Source: JBIICS01 sp044238735
GTDB lineage: Bacteria; Bacteroidota; Bacteroidia; UBA4408
Direction: 5' to 3'
DNA: 19,506 nucleotides
NCBI GenBank assembly: GCA_044238735.1
Contig: JBIICS010000045.1
Span: forward strand, 1-19,506
Under the pieces are notes generated by a model. It had not been told where the DNA came from, ran no database searches, and saw only the letters and a list, made by a program, of their open reading frames with translations. Positions 1 to 7,987 of the stretch are shown in pieces. The translations under genes were made by a program, and so were the position numbers. How positions within the stretch are numbered: position 1 is the first letter of the stretch; every line of letters begins with the position of its first letter.

Positions 1-283
1 AAATAATAGGGATATTTTTATCAATAGCTTTTTTTATAATCTCTACTTTATCTGGTATGCCCGGACTTTTTATTATTTCGTTAGCACATAATATCTTTTC
101 GAAATCATGGTCACCTTCCTCAAAATCTATTTGATTCTGGTTTAATTCTATTTTGTATTTCTCTTTAATTAAACTCTTATCGGATACAAAAACCCTATAT
201 CCCTTGGCTTTTCCCAAGAGAGCAGCACCAACACCGCTTTCGCCGGCACCAAGTATTACGATATAAGGTCTAGTTTCGTTCAA
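1..283 (-). CDS. murD: UDP-N-acetylmuramoylalanine--D-glutamate ligase MurD, N-terminal part (runs off the window)
   Basis: MurD adds D-glutamate to UDP-MurNAc-L-Ala in the cytoplasm, the second amino-acid step of peptidoglycan precursor synthesis. Only about 94 codons are present. Reading minus from 283 gives MNETRPYIVILGAGESGVGA, a beta strand followed by a glycine-rich GAGESGVG loop typical of the MurD N-terminal Rossmann-like domain. An IKSPGIP motif lies near residue 80, matching the conserved SPGIP of MurD. The start is inferred to be TTG at 283-281: the mraY stop (TAG, 289-287) is in the same frame one codon upstream, so no earlier start is possible, and no ATG follows in this piece. 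Spacing to mraY is 3 nt, so the two are surely cotranscribed. The ATP-binding and C-terminal domains lie outside the window. Confidence 0.9.
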   Translation of the reverse strand, partial: MNETRPYIVILGAGESGVGAALLGKAKGYRVFVSDKSLIKEKYKIELNQNQIDFEEGDHDFEKILCANEIIKSPGIPDKVEIIKKAIDKNIPII

Positions 284-286
284 TTT

Positions 287-1555
287 CTATCTTAATTTAA
301 GCGTAACAAAAGTTATGATGGCAAGCATTATCCCAATGATAAAAAATCGCATTACTATTTTAGCTTCATGGAATCCTACTTTTTGATAGTGATGATGCAA
401 TGGAGCCATTTTAAATAAACGATTTTCGCGGGCATATTCAATTCCATGTTTCTTCTTTTGATATTTGAAATAGTAGACCTGAAGTATAACAGAAAGATTC
501 TCAACCAGAAATATTCCGCATAAAATTGGAATTAATAACTCTTTGCGAATTGCCAATGCAACCACCGCAATTATTCCTCCCAGTGCTAATGAACCGGTAT
601 CACCCATAAATACTTGTGCAGGAAAAGTATTATACCAAAGAAACCCTACACACGCTCCAACAAATGCAGCAATAAAAACTACAATCTCGCCGGTATGAGG
701 TATATACATAATGTTTAAGTAGTCAGCAAAAATGGTATTACCCGATACATAGGCAAATATGCCTAATGTTGCACCTATTATGGCACTGGTGCCAGTTGCC
801 AATCCGTCAATACCATCGGTGATGTTAGCTCCATTAGAAACCGCAGTAATAATAATAATAACAATGGGTATATAAATTAGCCAGGCATATTTTTCGTATC
901 CATCACCCAAAAAAGATAGGATATCTGCATAGTCAAACTCATTATCTTTTACTAACGGTATGGTAGTTTTGGTCGATTTGCTCATCTCCTTCTCATAGCG
1001 CGGTATATCAGATAGATTTACATTATCTGTTAAAATATCATCCATAAAATAGGCTTGTTCCGGATTCTGAATTTTCTCTCGAATTACAACATGTTTATTA
1101 AAGTATAATGTAGTGCCTACTATTATACCAAGACCTACTTGACCAATTACTTTAAATGTTCCTTTTAAACCCTCTTTGTTTTTCTTGAACACTTTGATGT
1201 AATCATCAATAAATCCAATTAGTCCCAACCATAAAGCAGAAAAAATTAAAAGAAGAATATATACATTATGCAATTTTGCAAATAAGATAGTTGGAACTAA
1301 AATGGCCAATAAAATAATTATACCACCCATAGTAGGAGTTCCCTGCTTTTGCATTTGTCCCTCTAGTCCAAGGTTTCGAACAGTTTCACCAACCTGCTTT
1401 ACTCTTAAATAGGTAATTAATACCTTTCCAAATACTGTTGTAATAATTAGCGATAATATAATAGCCAAAGCTGCTCTAAACGAAATATATTGAAACACCC
1501 CTGCTCCGGGCATGTTAAAATGTTTGTCTAAATAATCAAATAAATAATAAAACAT
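287..1555 (-). CDS. mraY: Phospho-N-acetylmuramoyl-pentapeptide transferase MraY
   Basis: Integral membrane enzyme that transfers phospho-MurNAc-pentapeptide from UDP to undecaprenyl phosphate, giving lipid I. It has 422 aa and many hydrophobic segments. Family motifs are all present: the Asp pair in GFIDDY (D117, D118), NITDGIDGLATG (244-255), FMGDTGSLALGG with D319, and the HHH motif in MAPLHHHY (387-389). It is about 60 aa longer than the E. coli enzyme (360 aa). The excess is a hydrophilic, charged stretch at roughly residues 152-223, between two membrane segments; as I recall, such an insertion is usual in Bacteroidota MraY. The ATG at 1555 lies 1 nt after the murE stop, and murD follows after 3 nt. 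murF, which sits between murE and mraY in E. coli, is not here. Confidence 0.97.
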   Translation of the reverse strand: MFYYLFDYLDKHFNMPGAGVFQYISFRAALAIILSLIITTVFGKVLITYLRVKQVGETVRNLGLEGQMQKQGTPTMGGIIILLAILVPTILFAKLHNVYILLLIFSALWLGLIGFIDDYIKVFKKNKEGLKGTFKVIGQVGLGIIVGTTLYFNKHVVIREKIQNPEQAYFMDDILTDNVNLSDIPRYEKEMSKSTKTTIPLVKDNEFDYADILSFLGDGYEKYAWLIYIPIVIIIITAVSNGANITDGIDGLATGTSAIIGATLGIFAYVSGNTIFADYLNIMYIPHTGEIVVFIAAFVGACVGFLWYNTFPAQVFMGDTGSLALGGIIAVVALAIRKELLIPILCGIFLVENLSVILQVYYFKYQKKKHGIEYARENRLFKMAPLHHHYQKVGFHEAKIVMRFFIIGIMLAIITFVTLKLR

Positions 1556-1556
1556 A

Positions 1557-3020
1557 TTATACAGCTAGTGTTTCAAATAATTCTTTTAATATTTCTAAAT
1601 CATCAAAATCATGCTTCACTCCATTTATTTCCTGATATTTTTCATGCCCTTTTCCTGCAACAAGAATAATATCGCCAGGTTTTGCCATCATGATTGCCGT
1701 TTTTATGGCTTCTTTTCTATCTACTATGCTTACATATTTTCTGCTCAGAACAGGATCGCATCCTTTTTCCATTTGTTTGATGATTTCGGCAGGATCTTCG
1801 CTTCTTGGATTATCGCTGGTGAAAATTGCTTTGTCGCTTTTTTCGCACGCAATTTTTGCCATCTCCGGGCGTTTAAACGGATCTCGATCACCCCCGCACC
1901 CAACCAGTGTAATAATCTGTTCATTACCGTTTTTAATATCGTTTATGGTATTTAATACATTTTTTAAGGCATCGGGTGTGTGTGCATAATCTACTATACC
2001 TGTTATGCCGTTGTTTGAGCGTATATATTGAAATCGTCCATCTACTGCATTAATGGTACTTAAGGCTGAAAGTATATTTATTTTTTGCTCTTTTAATAAA
2101 ATGGCAGCTCCGTATACGGCAAGTAAATTACTCGCGTTAAAACTTCCGATAAGTTTTGTCCATACTTCTGTCCCATCTATATTTAGAAATAACCCTGAAA
2201 AATGATTCTCAAGAATTTTAGCCTTAAAATCAGAAACCGAATGAAGGCTATATGTTTTCTTAACACCTTTAGTATTTTGAAGCATTACTTCTCCGTTTCT
2301 ATCGTCTTTATTTATGAGGGCAAATGATTGAGCAGGAAGCATGTCGAAAAGAATTTTCTTTGCTTTGATGTAATTATCAAATGTTTTGTGATAATCGAGA
2401 TGATCGTGTGTGATGTTTGAAAAAATTGCTCCCGTAAAATTTACTCCAGCCACCCTGTGTTGATCCAGTGCATGTGAGCTTACTTCCATAAAACAATGCG
2501 AACAGCCGGACTCAAGCATTTTTGCGAAAAGTTGATTTAATGAAATAGCATCCGGAGTAGTATGTGTAGCACTAATTTCATTCTTACCAATAATGTTCTT
2601 TACTGTTGAAATCAAACCGCAAGTGTATCCAAGTTTCCTAAATAAATGATATAATAAAGTGGCAATGGTAGTTTTACCATTTGTTCCGGTAACGCCAACA
2701 ACTTTTAACTTTTCGGTAGGATTATCGTAAAAATTAGATGCAATTAAACCTAATGCGTATTTACTGTCCTTAACCTGAACATAGGTAATGTGGTCATAAA
2801 TAGTTTCTGGAAATTTTTCGCATACAATTGCAATAGCTCCTTTTTTAATAACTTCTTCAATGTATTGATGACTGTCATTTAGAGTGCCTTTTGAGGCTAT
2901 AAATAAACTGTGCTTTTCAATTTTTCTGGAATCTGCAGAAATAGAAGCAATAGCTACATTGGTAGTACCCTTAATGTCTACTAATGGGGAGCGATATATA
3001 ATGTCTTTTAATAATTTCAT
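1557..3020 (-). CDS. murE: UDP-MurNAc-tripeptide synthetase MurE, meso-diaminopimelate type
   Basis: Cytoplasmic ATP-dependent ligase that adds the third stem-peptide residue to UDP-MurNAc-L-Ala-D-Glu. It has 487 aa, normal for the family, with the three Mur domains: the N-terminal UDP-binding domain; the central ATPase with P-loop GVTGTNGKTT (109-118), TTPDA (154-158) and a Lys-rich AKKILF segment near 220 that carries the carbamylated lysine in the family; and the C-terminal domain with TSDNPRSEDP (401-410). The DNPR signature (403-406) is the known marker for meso-diaminopimelate rather than lysine, so the wall is predicted to be of DAP type. The ATG shares one base with the ftsI stop codon (TAATG junction), suggesting translational coupling. 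mraY begins 1 nt after the murE stop. Confidence 0.97.
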   Translation of the reverse strand: MKLLKDIIYRSPLVDIKGTTNVAIASISADSRKIEKHSLFIASKGTLNDSHQYIEEVIKKGAIAIVCEKFPETIYDHITYVQVKDSKYALGLIASNFYDNPTEKLKVVGVTGTNGKTTIATLLYHLFRKLGYTCGLISTVKNIIGKNEISATHTTPDAISLNQLFAKMLESGCSHCFMEVSSHALDQHRVAGVNFTGAIFSNITHDHLDYHKTFDNYIKAKKILFDMLPAQSFALINKDDRNGEVMLQNTKGVKKTYSLHSVSDFKAKILENHFSGLFLNIDGTEVWTKLIGSFNASNLLAVYGAAILLKEQKINILSALSTINAVDGRFQYIRSNNGITGIVDYAHTPDALKNVLNTINDIKNGNEQIITLVGCGGDRDPFKRPEMAKIACEKSDKAIFTSDNPRSEDPAEIIKQMEKGCDPVLSRKYVSIVDRKEAIKTAIMMAKPGDIILVAGKGHEKYQEINGVKHDFDDLEILKELFETLAV

Positions 3021-5116
3021 TACGATAGTTCTATTGCAATTTTTTTAAGACCATTACCATTGTTTTGAATCGTTTGTTTCTTAACGATTCCTTTTCCAAT
3101 CACTTTTACATTGTATCCTTTTGATTCCAGAAGAAAAAGTGCATCTTGTAAACACATGCCGGTTACATCGGGGGTTGCTGTTTTTATGTTACTAATTTCT
3201 GAGTGATTGTTTAAATATTTTATCCAGCTGTTTTCAGGTAGATTTATATTAGGTCTTGTTTTTATATAGGAGCATACTTCATTAATGTCATCACTTAACC
3301 CACCCTTTACAAAAGGATTAAATTCAACAGATTGAGCTGTGTCTTTATCCAGCTCTTTGTGCATGTGTAAGCTGGTAGAGTATACCTTGTCGGCAATTTC
3401 ACTAAATACTGGGCCAGCAACAACATTGGCATAATAACCTACATCGTGTGCAGGATTATTAACCACAATACACATAGCGTATTTAGGCTCTTTAGCAGGA
3501 AAATATCCAAAAAATGAAGCCTGATATACTTTGTTTGTATTATCATGATCATCTGCATTCTTAGCAAATCCGCTTAATACAGCTGTTCCCGTTTTACCGG
3601 CAATGGGCAGATAATTATTTTTAAGATTTTTAGCTGTCCCGTTTTCAACAACACCCTCCAACATTTGATGTATTTGTTTTAATGTTTTTTCACTGCATAT
3701 TGGCGTTGGGTTAACATCTGGTTTATTAACCGATATTACTTTTCCATCCCTCACAATTTCCTTAACAAACATGGGTTTAACCATTTTGCCTTCATTAGCG
3801 ATAGCATTATAAAAGGTTAACAATTGAAGAGGAGTAATTTGACATTCATAACCATGAGCCAACCAAGGAAGAGTAGTTGAGTACCAATCGTCGTCGCTAG
3901 GTTTTTTTACACGGGCCTTACCTTCTCCGGGTAATTCAACGCCTACAGGCTTGCCTAATCCAAATTGAGTTAAGCGGTCAGTAAATTTTTTAGGATTTTT
4001 ATTGTAAAACTGATGAATCAGTTTTGCTACAGCCACATTGCTCGAAACTTCGAATGCTTTTTGAACTGACAAAATATTATCTTTTGGATGAGAATCTTTT
4101 ACAACACGATTAGCAAAAGCTTTTCTCCCTCCTTCAATATCAACTGTATTATCGATGCTTATATAACCATCTTCTATTGCGGCTAAATATGAAGCCAGTT
4201 TCATGGTTGAACCCGGATATGTAGCCTCACCAATTGCATAGTTATAATCCTCAACATACTTAGTGCTGTCTTTTCTGGTTAAATTAGCAATAGCCTTAAT
4301 TGCTCCTGTTTCTGTTTCCATTAAAATAACACATCCATGATGAGCCTTGTATTTAACCAACTGTTTATACAAGGCTGCTTGAGCAACGTCTTGTATGTTT
4401 ACATCAATAGTAGTTATTAAGTCTGCACCATTAATTGGTTCTACTTCTGCCTCATCATTAATTGGCATCCAATCGTTTCCGGTAATTTTTTGCATCAAAC
4501 GTTTACCTGCAATGCCAGTTAGCTTATCGTTATAAGCGCCTTCTAATCCCACAGGCTTAATTCCATCTCTGAAGTACCCTAAGGTTCTAACCGCCAAATT
4601 TTTAAAAGGCATTTCGCGTTTATTTTGCTGAATAACGGTTAAACCTCCTTTATATCGGCCGTTTCTGAAGATGGGGAATTTCTTTAATTGCTTTAGTTCA
4701 GTATACCGTACATTCTTATGAATTAAAAAATATCTATTTTTCTTTTTTCGAGCTTTTAATAAACCATTTTTAAATTCTGCTTTTGTTTTATCAGGAAATA
4801 AATTAGCCAGGCAAATACTTAAAGAATCTAAGTTCTTTTTAAACATTTCGTCTGTTATACTTTCGGCAATAACATCCATTCTTACTTCATAAATGGGTAA
4901 CGAGGTTGCCAGTAAACTTCCATCCTCTGCATAAATATTTCCCCTTACTGCATCAATGGTATGATAAGCGGTAGAAAGTGCTTGAGCTTTGCTTTTCCAT
5001 TTATCTCCTTCTTTAACCTGTACTTTAAAGATTTGAAATATGATGGCTGCTGCAAAAAGCAACATGCTGCCATAAAGCGCATAAACTCTCCATAATATAT
5101 CTCTCTTCTGTTCCAA
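3020..5116 (-). CDS. ftsI: Division-specific transpeptidase (class B penicillin-binding protein, FtsI/PBP3) with C-terminal PASTA domain
   Basis: Septal peptidoglycan transpeptidase, anchored in the inner membrane with its catalytic domain in the periplasm. It has 698 aa. A single membrane segment lies at about 11-33, followed by the PBP dimerisation domain (about 50-215) and the transpeptidase domain. The three active-site motifs are STMK (nucleophile S303, K306), SSN (358-360) and KTG (508-510). Residues about 646-698 form one PASTA domain (TPDVTGMCLQDALFLLESKG and following), absent from E. coli FtsI but common in SpoVD/PBP2x-like and Bacteroidota homologues. The start is TTG at 5116: an in-frame TAA lies three codons upstream, and the next Met is inside the membrane segment. 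It begins 1 nt after the ftsL-like stop and overlaps the murE start by 1 nt, so it is within one operon. Confidence 0.95.
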   Translation of the reverse strand: MEQKRDILWRVYALYGSMLLFAAAIIFQIFKVQVKEGDKWKSKAQALSTAYHTIDAVRGNIYAEDGSLLATSLPIYEVRMDVIAESITDEMFKKNLDSLSICLANLFPDKTKAEFKNGLLKARKKKNRYFLIHKNVRYTELKQLKKFPIFRNGRYKGGLTVIQQNKREMPFKNLAVRTLGYFRDGIKPVGLEGAYNDKLTGIAGKRLMQKITGNDWMPINDEAEVEPINGADLITTIDVNIQDVAQAALYKQLVKYKAHHGCVILMETETGAIKAIANLTRKDSTKYVEDYNYAIGEATYPGSTMKLASYLAAIEDGYISIDNTVDIEGGRKAFANRVVKDSHPKDNILSVQKAFEVSSNVAVAKLIHQFYNKNPKKFTDRLTQFGLGKPVGVELPGEGKARVKKPSDDDWYSTTLPWLAHGYECQITPLQLLTFYNAIANEGKMVKPMFVKEIVRDGKVISVNKPDVNPTPICSEKTLKQIHQMLEGVVENGTAKNLKNNYLPIAGKTGTAVLSGFAKNADDHDNTNKVYQASFFGYFPAKEPKYAMCIVVNNPAHDVGYYANVVAGPVFSEIADKVYSTSLHMHKELDKDTAQSVEFNPFVKGGLSDDINEVCSYIKTRPNINLPENSWIKYLNNHSEISNIKTATPDVTGMCLQDALFLLESKGYNVKVIGKGIVKKQTIQNNGNGLKKIAIELS

Positions 5117-5117
5117 A

Positions 5118-5531
5118 TTACTTTATAATCATTTTTTTAGGCGGAGTGGTAGATTCCTTTAAACCATATTGTTCCGAAATTCTGGCCACTTCCGATTGCT
5201 TACTTAAATGCATTAAATCTGATTTTGTAGTAATATATTCGCTTCTTAATTCTTTTAGTTGATTGCTAATCTGATTGATTTCTTTAACAGTGTGTTCGGC
5301 GTAATAACCATTTGCGATGTATAACATGGCCAGGAAAAACCAAAACAATACATAAGGAATTTGTTTTAAAAAATATTCGCGTGTTAAAAAGCTGCCACCA
5401 AAAACAGCAAGAACAGCTCCAATAGGTTTAGGGATGCTTTTGGTTTTTGGGAGCGCAGATGTTTCTTCCTGAACAGCCACGGGCTCCTCAACAATAACGT
5501 CTTCTTTTACTTTTTTAAATGTATTGCTCAC
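5118..5531 (-). CDS. FtsL-like cell-division protein (Bacteroidota type)
   Basis: Small bitopic membrane protein, 137 aa, in the usual ftsL place between rsmH and ftsI. It has a charged Glu/Val/Pro-rich cytoplasmic tail (about 1-50), a hydrophobic segment at about 58-76 (PYVLFWFFLAMLYIANGYY), then a periplasmic helix with heptad-like spacing (about 78-120) predicted to form a coiled coil, and a Pro/Lys-rich tail. This layout matches FtsL, which in other bacteria joins FtsB and FtsQ to activate FtsWI; sequence similarity to E. coli FtsL is not evident, so the role rests on layout and position. The start is GTG at 5531, because an in-frame TAA sits five codons upstream and no ATG is available. 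The 58-nt gap to rsmH is the largest in the operon; an AGAGGGGAAG run lies in it, too far from the GTG to act as a normal ribosome site. Confidence 0.85.
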   Translation of the reverse strand: MSNTFKKVKEDVIVEEPVAVQEETSALPKTKSIPKPIGAVLAVFGGSFLTREYFLKQIPYVLFWFFLAMLYIANGYYAEHTVKEINQISNQLKELRSEYITTKSDLMHLSKQSEVARISEQYGLKESTTPPKKMIIK

Positions 5532-5589
5532 GCCAATTAATTTTTAGCTTTTTATTTTCTTCCCCTCTAGCTGTCTATTTTTTATTTTT

Positions 5590-6504
5590 TTAGATTTTTT
5601 CTGCTATCCTTAGCTTTGCGCTTCGTGCTCTGTTGTTAACCTCTATTTCCTCTTCGTTAGGCACAATAGCTTTGCGGGTAATTAGTTTAAACGGACTAAG
5701 TGAATTGCCGTAAAAATCTTTTTCAGCCTCGCCTGAAAATTTTCCGCTTCGTGTGAAATTCTTTACCAGTCTGTCTTCTAGCGAATGGTAAGAGATAATT
5801 ACCAATCTCCCCCCGGGTTTCAGAATTTCAAGTGATTGGTTTAAAAACTCCTTAAGTGAATCCAGTTCCCCATTAACCTCAATTCGCAATGCCTGAAAAA
5901 CCTGTGCGAAGAATTTCTGTTCGCGAGGTTTATAAACCATGGGTTGTAGAATCAATTTAAGTTGTTCGGTGGTGTCTATTGTTTGTTTTTTGCGTTCGGT
6001 TGCAATTAGTCTGGCTACTCTCGGCGCGTTATCTATTTCACCGTAAAGTCTGAATAGTTGTGTTAACTGCTGTTCGGGATATTCATTTATCACTTCTTTT
6101 GCAGTTAATTTTTGCGTTTGATCCATCCGCATATCCAATTCAGATTCAAAACGTATCGAGAATCCCCGTTCTGCAGTATCAAACTGATAGGACGATACAC
6201 CTAAATCTGCCAGTATACCGTCTACTTCACTCACACCTGACAGCATCACATAATTTTTTAAAAATCGATAATTGCTGTGCATTAAAGTGAAGCGTTGATC
6301 TGCGATGGAATTCTGGTGTGCGTCTTTATCGCGGTCAAATGCAACTAACTTTCCGTTAGGTCCCAGTTGCTTTAATATCTCGCGCGAATGTCCTCCTCCC
6401 CCAAACGTAACATCAACATAAACACCGTTTGGTTTAATCTCTAAACCATCAACACTTGTATGTAAAAGAACGGAAGTATGATAGTGGTTACTATTCATTC
6501 TCAT
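5590..6504 (-). CDS. rsmH: 16S rRNA (cytosine(1402)-N4)-methyltransferase RsmH (MraW)
   Basis: S-adenosylmethionine-dependent enzyme that methylates N4 of C1402 in the ribosomal P site. It has 304 aa, the usual length. Visible motifs are the N-terminal HTSVLLHTSVDGL, the SAM-binding DVTFGGGGHSREIL (31-44), the DLGVSSYQFD block (100-109), SELDMRMD (121-128) and the C-terminal ISYHSLEDRLVK. The start is uncertain between ATG at 6504 (14-nt overlap with mraZ) and ATG at 6498, two codons later (8-nt overlap); the second gives MNSNHYHTSVLL, closer to the usual family N-terminus. Either way it overlaps the 3' end of mraZ and should be translationally coupled to it. Confidence 0.97.
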   Translation of the reverse strand: MRMNSNHYHTSVLLHTSVDGLEIKPNGVYVDVTFGGGGHSREILKQLGPNGKLVAFDRDKDAHQNSIADQRFTLMHSNYRFLKNYVMLSGVSEVDGILADLGVSSYQFDTAERGFSIRFESELDMRMDQTQKLTAKEVINEYPEQQLTQLFRLYGEIDNAPRVARLIATERKKQTIDTTEQLKLILQPMVYKPREQKFFAQVFQALRIEVNGELDSLKEFLNQSLEILKPGGRLVIISYHSLEDRLVKNFTRSGKFSGEAEKDFYGNSLSPFKLITRKAIVPNEEEIEVNNRARSAKLRIAEKI

Positions 6505-6958
6505 CGTTAAAATTCAGCCCACCCATTACCTTTTCTGCTAGTGCTTCAAGGTTAATGTCCTGGTTAAGAAAATCATCGTAACCTTTTTTACTCCATATTT
6601 CAATAACGTTATTACTCCCCAAAATTTTAATATCCGATCTTATATCGGCATAGTCTGTTAGCGATTTAGGTAACAGTACTCTACCGGTGTTATCAGAGTC
6701 TACGCCAGTTGCACCTCCCGTTACTTTTCGAACAAAAACATCATTATCCTTAATTAAACGGTTTAGTTTACCAAGCTTTTTATTTAGTTTATTCCACTCG
6801 TCTATCGGATAAAGCACCAGACTTTTTTGGTGGAGATTACGGTTAATAACAAAGCCTTTGTCAAAAGCCTCAGCAAGTTGCTTTCGAAGAGCTACCGGAA
6901 ACATAAAGCGCCCTTTAGCATCTACTTTGCAGTCGTATTCTCCTATAAGTCCCGTCAT
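6491..6958 (-). CDS. mraZ: Transcriptional regulator MraZ
   Basis: DNA-binding regulator that in E. coli and Mycoplasma controls its own dcw operon. It has 155 aa and the typical two tandem SpoVT-AbrB-like half-domains: the first contains DAKGRFMFPVALR (13-25), the second VDSDNTGRVLLPKSL (86-100). Both keep the family D-x(2-4)-GR-x-x-x-P pattern. The ATG at 6958 is the first gene of the minus-strand operon and overlaps rsmH. A set of four 10-bp repeats 37-77 bp upstream of its start (6996-7035) fits the expected MraZ operator, so negative or positive autoregulation is likely. Homologues form ring-shaped oligomers that contact several repeats at once; that is family knowledge, not visible here. 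Confidence 0.96.
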   Translation of the reverse strand: MTGLIGEYDCKVDAKGRFMFPVALRKQLAEAFDKGFVINRNLHQKSLVLYPIDEWNKLNKKLGKLNRLIKDNDVFVRKVTGGATGVDSDNTGRVLLPKSLTDYADIRSDIKILGSNNVIEIWSKKGYDDFLNQDINLEALAEKVMGGLNFNDENE

Positions 6959-6995
6959 TATTGGGTTTTATTATAACAACGTAAAAATAAAGAAA

Positions 6996-7035
6996 TTTTA
7001 CCACTTTTTCCCACTATACACCATATTTTACCACT
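6996..7035 (-). promoter_or_regulatory. Probable MraZ operator: four in-phase 10-bp direct repeats
   Basis: Read on the minus strand (7035 to 6996) the sequence divides into four adjacent 10-mers: AGTGGTAAAA, TATGGTGTAT, AGTGGGAAAA and AGTGGTAAAA. The first and last are identical; each carries a (G/A)TGG core at the same place, one helical turn apart. MraZ of E. coli binds TGGG(N) boxes separated by 5 nt, and Mycoplasma MraZ binds AAAGTG(T/G) boxes with the same period, so this array matches the known operator design. It lies 37 bp upstream of mraZ and within the 172-bp space shared with the divergent acyltransferase operon. I could not assign convincing -7/-33 promoter elements for either direction. 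Confidence 0.8.
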
Positions 7036-7130
7036 TTTGTTGAAAACTTTTGCGCTTTACCCTAAACTCGACCGTTTAAAAAGTGTTATTTAGCCAATAA
7101 AATCAACGGTTATAAAGGTTTTTGATAGGC

Positions 7131-7979
7131 ATGGCTTCAAGTGGTAAAAAATACATTGATATAGAAAATGTAATTCGTGAGAAAAATCCGACACTTTTAA
7201 AATGGTTACCGGGTTTTGTTCTTCGTTACATAAAGCGCGTGTTGCACGAAAAAGAACTTAATGCAGCCTTAAACCGAATGGAGGGCTTAAGAGGATATAA
7301 TTTTGCAAAAGCAACTATTGAGGAGATTGGTGCTAATTTAAAATGGGAAGGGCTTGAAAACATTCCCTTAGAAGAGCCCTGTATTATTGCTGCTAATCAT
7401 CCTTTGGGTGGCCTCGACGGAGTTGCGCTTATTGTTGCTGTTCATCAAAGGCGACCCGATTTTCAATTTTTAGTTAACGATATTTTACTCCAGTTAGAGG
7501 GTTTGCGTGATATTTGGTTGCCCGTAAATAAGCATGGTAAAACTTCGGCAGAACATAAACAGATAATAGAAAGAGCATTTTCAAGCCAACAGGCTAATTT
7601 AATTTTTCCGGCCGGCTTAGTATCCAGAAAACAAAATGGAAAAATTTCTGATTTACGATGGAGAAAAGGATGTTTAACTTATGCTACCCGTTATAAGCGT
7701 AATATTGTTCCTTGCTACATTGAGGGTAAAAATTCTAATTTCTTTTACAATTTGGCATATTGGAGAAAGAAATTGGGAATAAAAGCGAATATCGAAATGT
7801 TTTACTTGGTGGATGAAATGTTTAAGCAAAGGGGTAAAACAATTACTATAACTTTTGGTAAGCCAATTTCGTATCATACCTTCGAAGGACATAATTTAGA
7901 TCATTGGAGTCAAAAACTAAAAGAACATGTTTATGCAATTGGTAAAACACCTCATTTACCGTTGCCTGTAATGGAATAA
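7131..7979 (+). CDS. Lysophospholipid/aminolipid O-acyltransferase family protein (GlsA/OlsA-like)
   Basis: Predicted membrane-associated acyltransferase of the PlsC/LPLAT superfamily, 282 aa. Motif I is AANHPLGGLDG (88-97, H90 and D96). The His-Asp spacing is five residues, not the four of classical PlsC, and as I recall this is seen in the putative-hemolysin/OlsA-like branch. Motif III is FPAGLVSRK (159-167), with Ala where PlsC has Glu. The gene directly precedes an OlsB-like N-acyltransferase. In Bacteroides a pair of this kind (GlsA, GlsB) makes glycine lipids; in other bacteria OlsA and OlsB make ornithine lipids. The job here is therefore likely esterification of a 3-hydroxy-N-acyl amino acid. 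A TTG at 7122 would add three residues; the ATG at 7131 is preferred. It could instead be a general lysophosphatidate acyltransferase. Confidence 0.85.
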   Translation: MASSGKKYIDIENVIREKNPTLLKWLPGFVLRYIKRVLHEKELNAALNRMEGLRGYNFAKATIEEIGANLKWEGLENIPLEEPCIIAANHPLGGLDGVALIVAVHQRRPDFQFLVNDILLQLEGLRDIWLPVNKHGKTSAEHKQIIERAFSSQQANLIFPAGLVSRKQNGKISDLRWRKGCLTYATRYKRNIVPCYIEGKNSNFFYNLAYWRKKLGIKANIEMFYLVDEMFKQRGKTITITFGKPISYHTFEGHNLDHWSQKLKEHVYAIGKTPHLPLPVME

Positions 7980-7987
7980 TACATATA

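Noticed and set aside
1611..1989. Two plus-strand ORFs (114 and 99 aa) inside murE
   Set aside because: They lie antisense within a well-supported gene with all MurE motifs, and their translations show no domain or sensible composition.
6959..6995. TTATAAT-like -10 for mraZ on the minus strand
   Set aside because: It resembles an E. coli -10 but has no matching -35, and Bacteroidota promoters use a different consensus.
6858..7043. 61-aa plus-strand ORF crossing the mraZ start and the repeat array
   Set aside because: It is antisense to mraZ and its tail is only the translated MraZ repeats.
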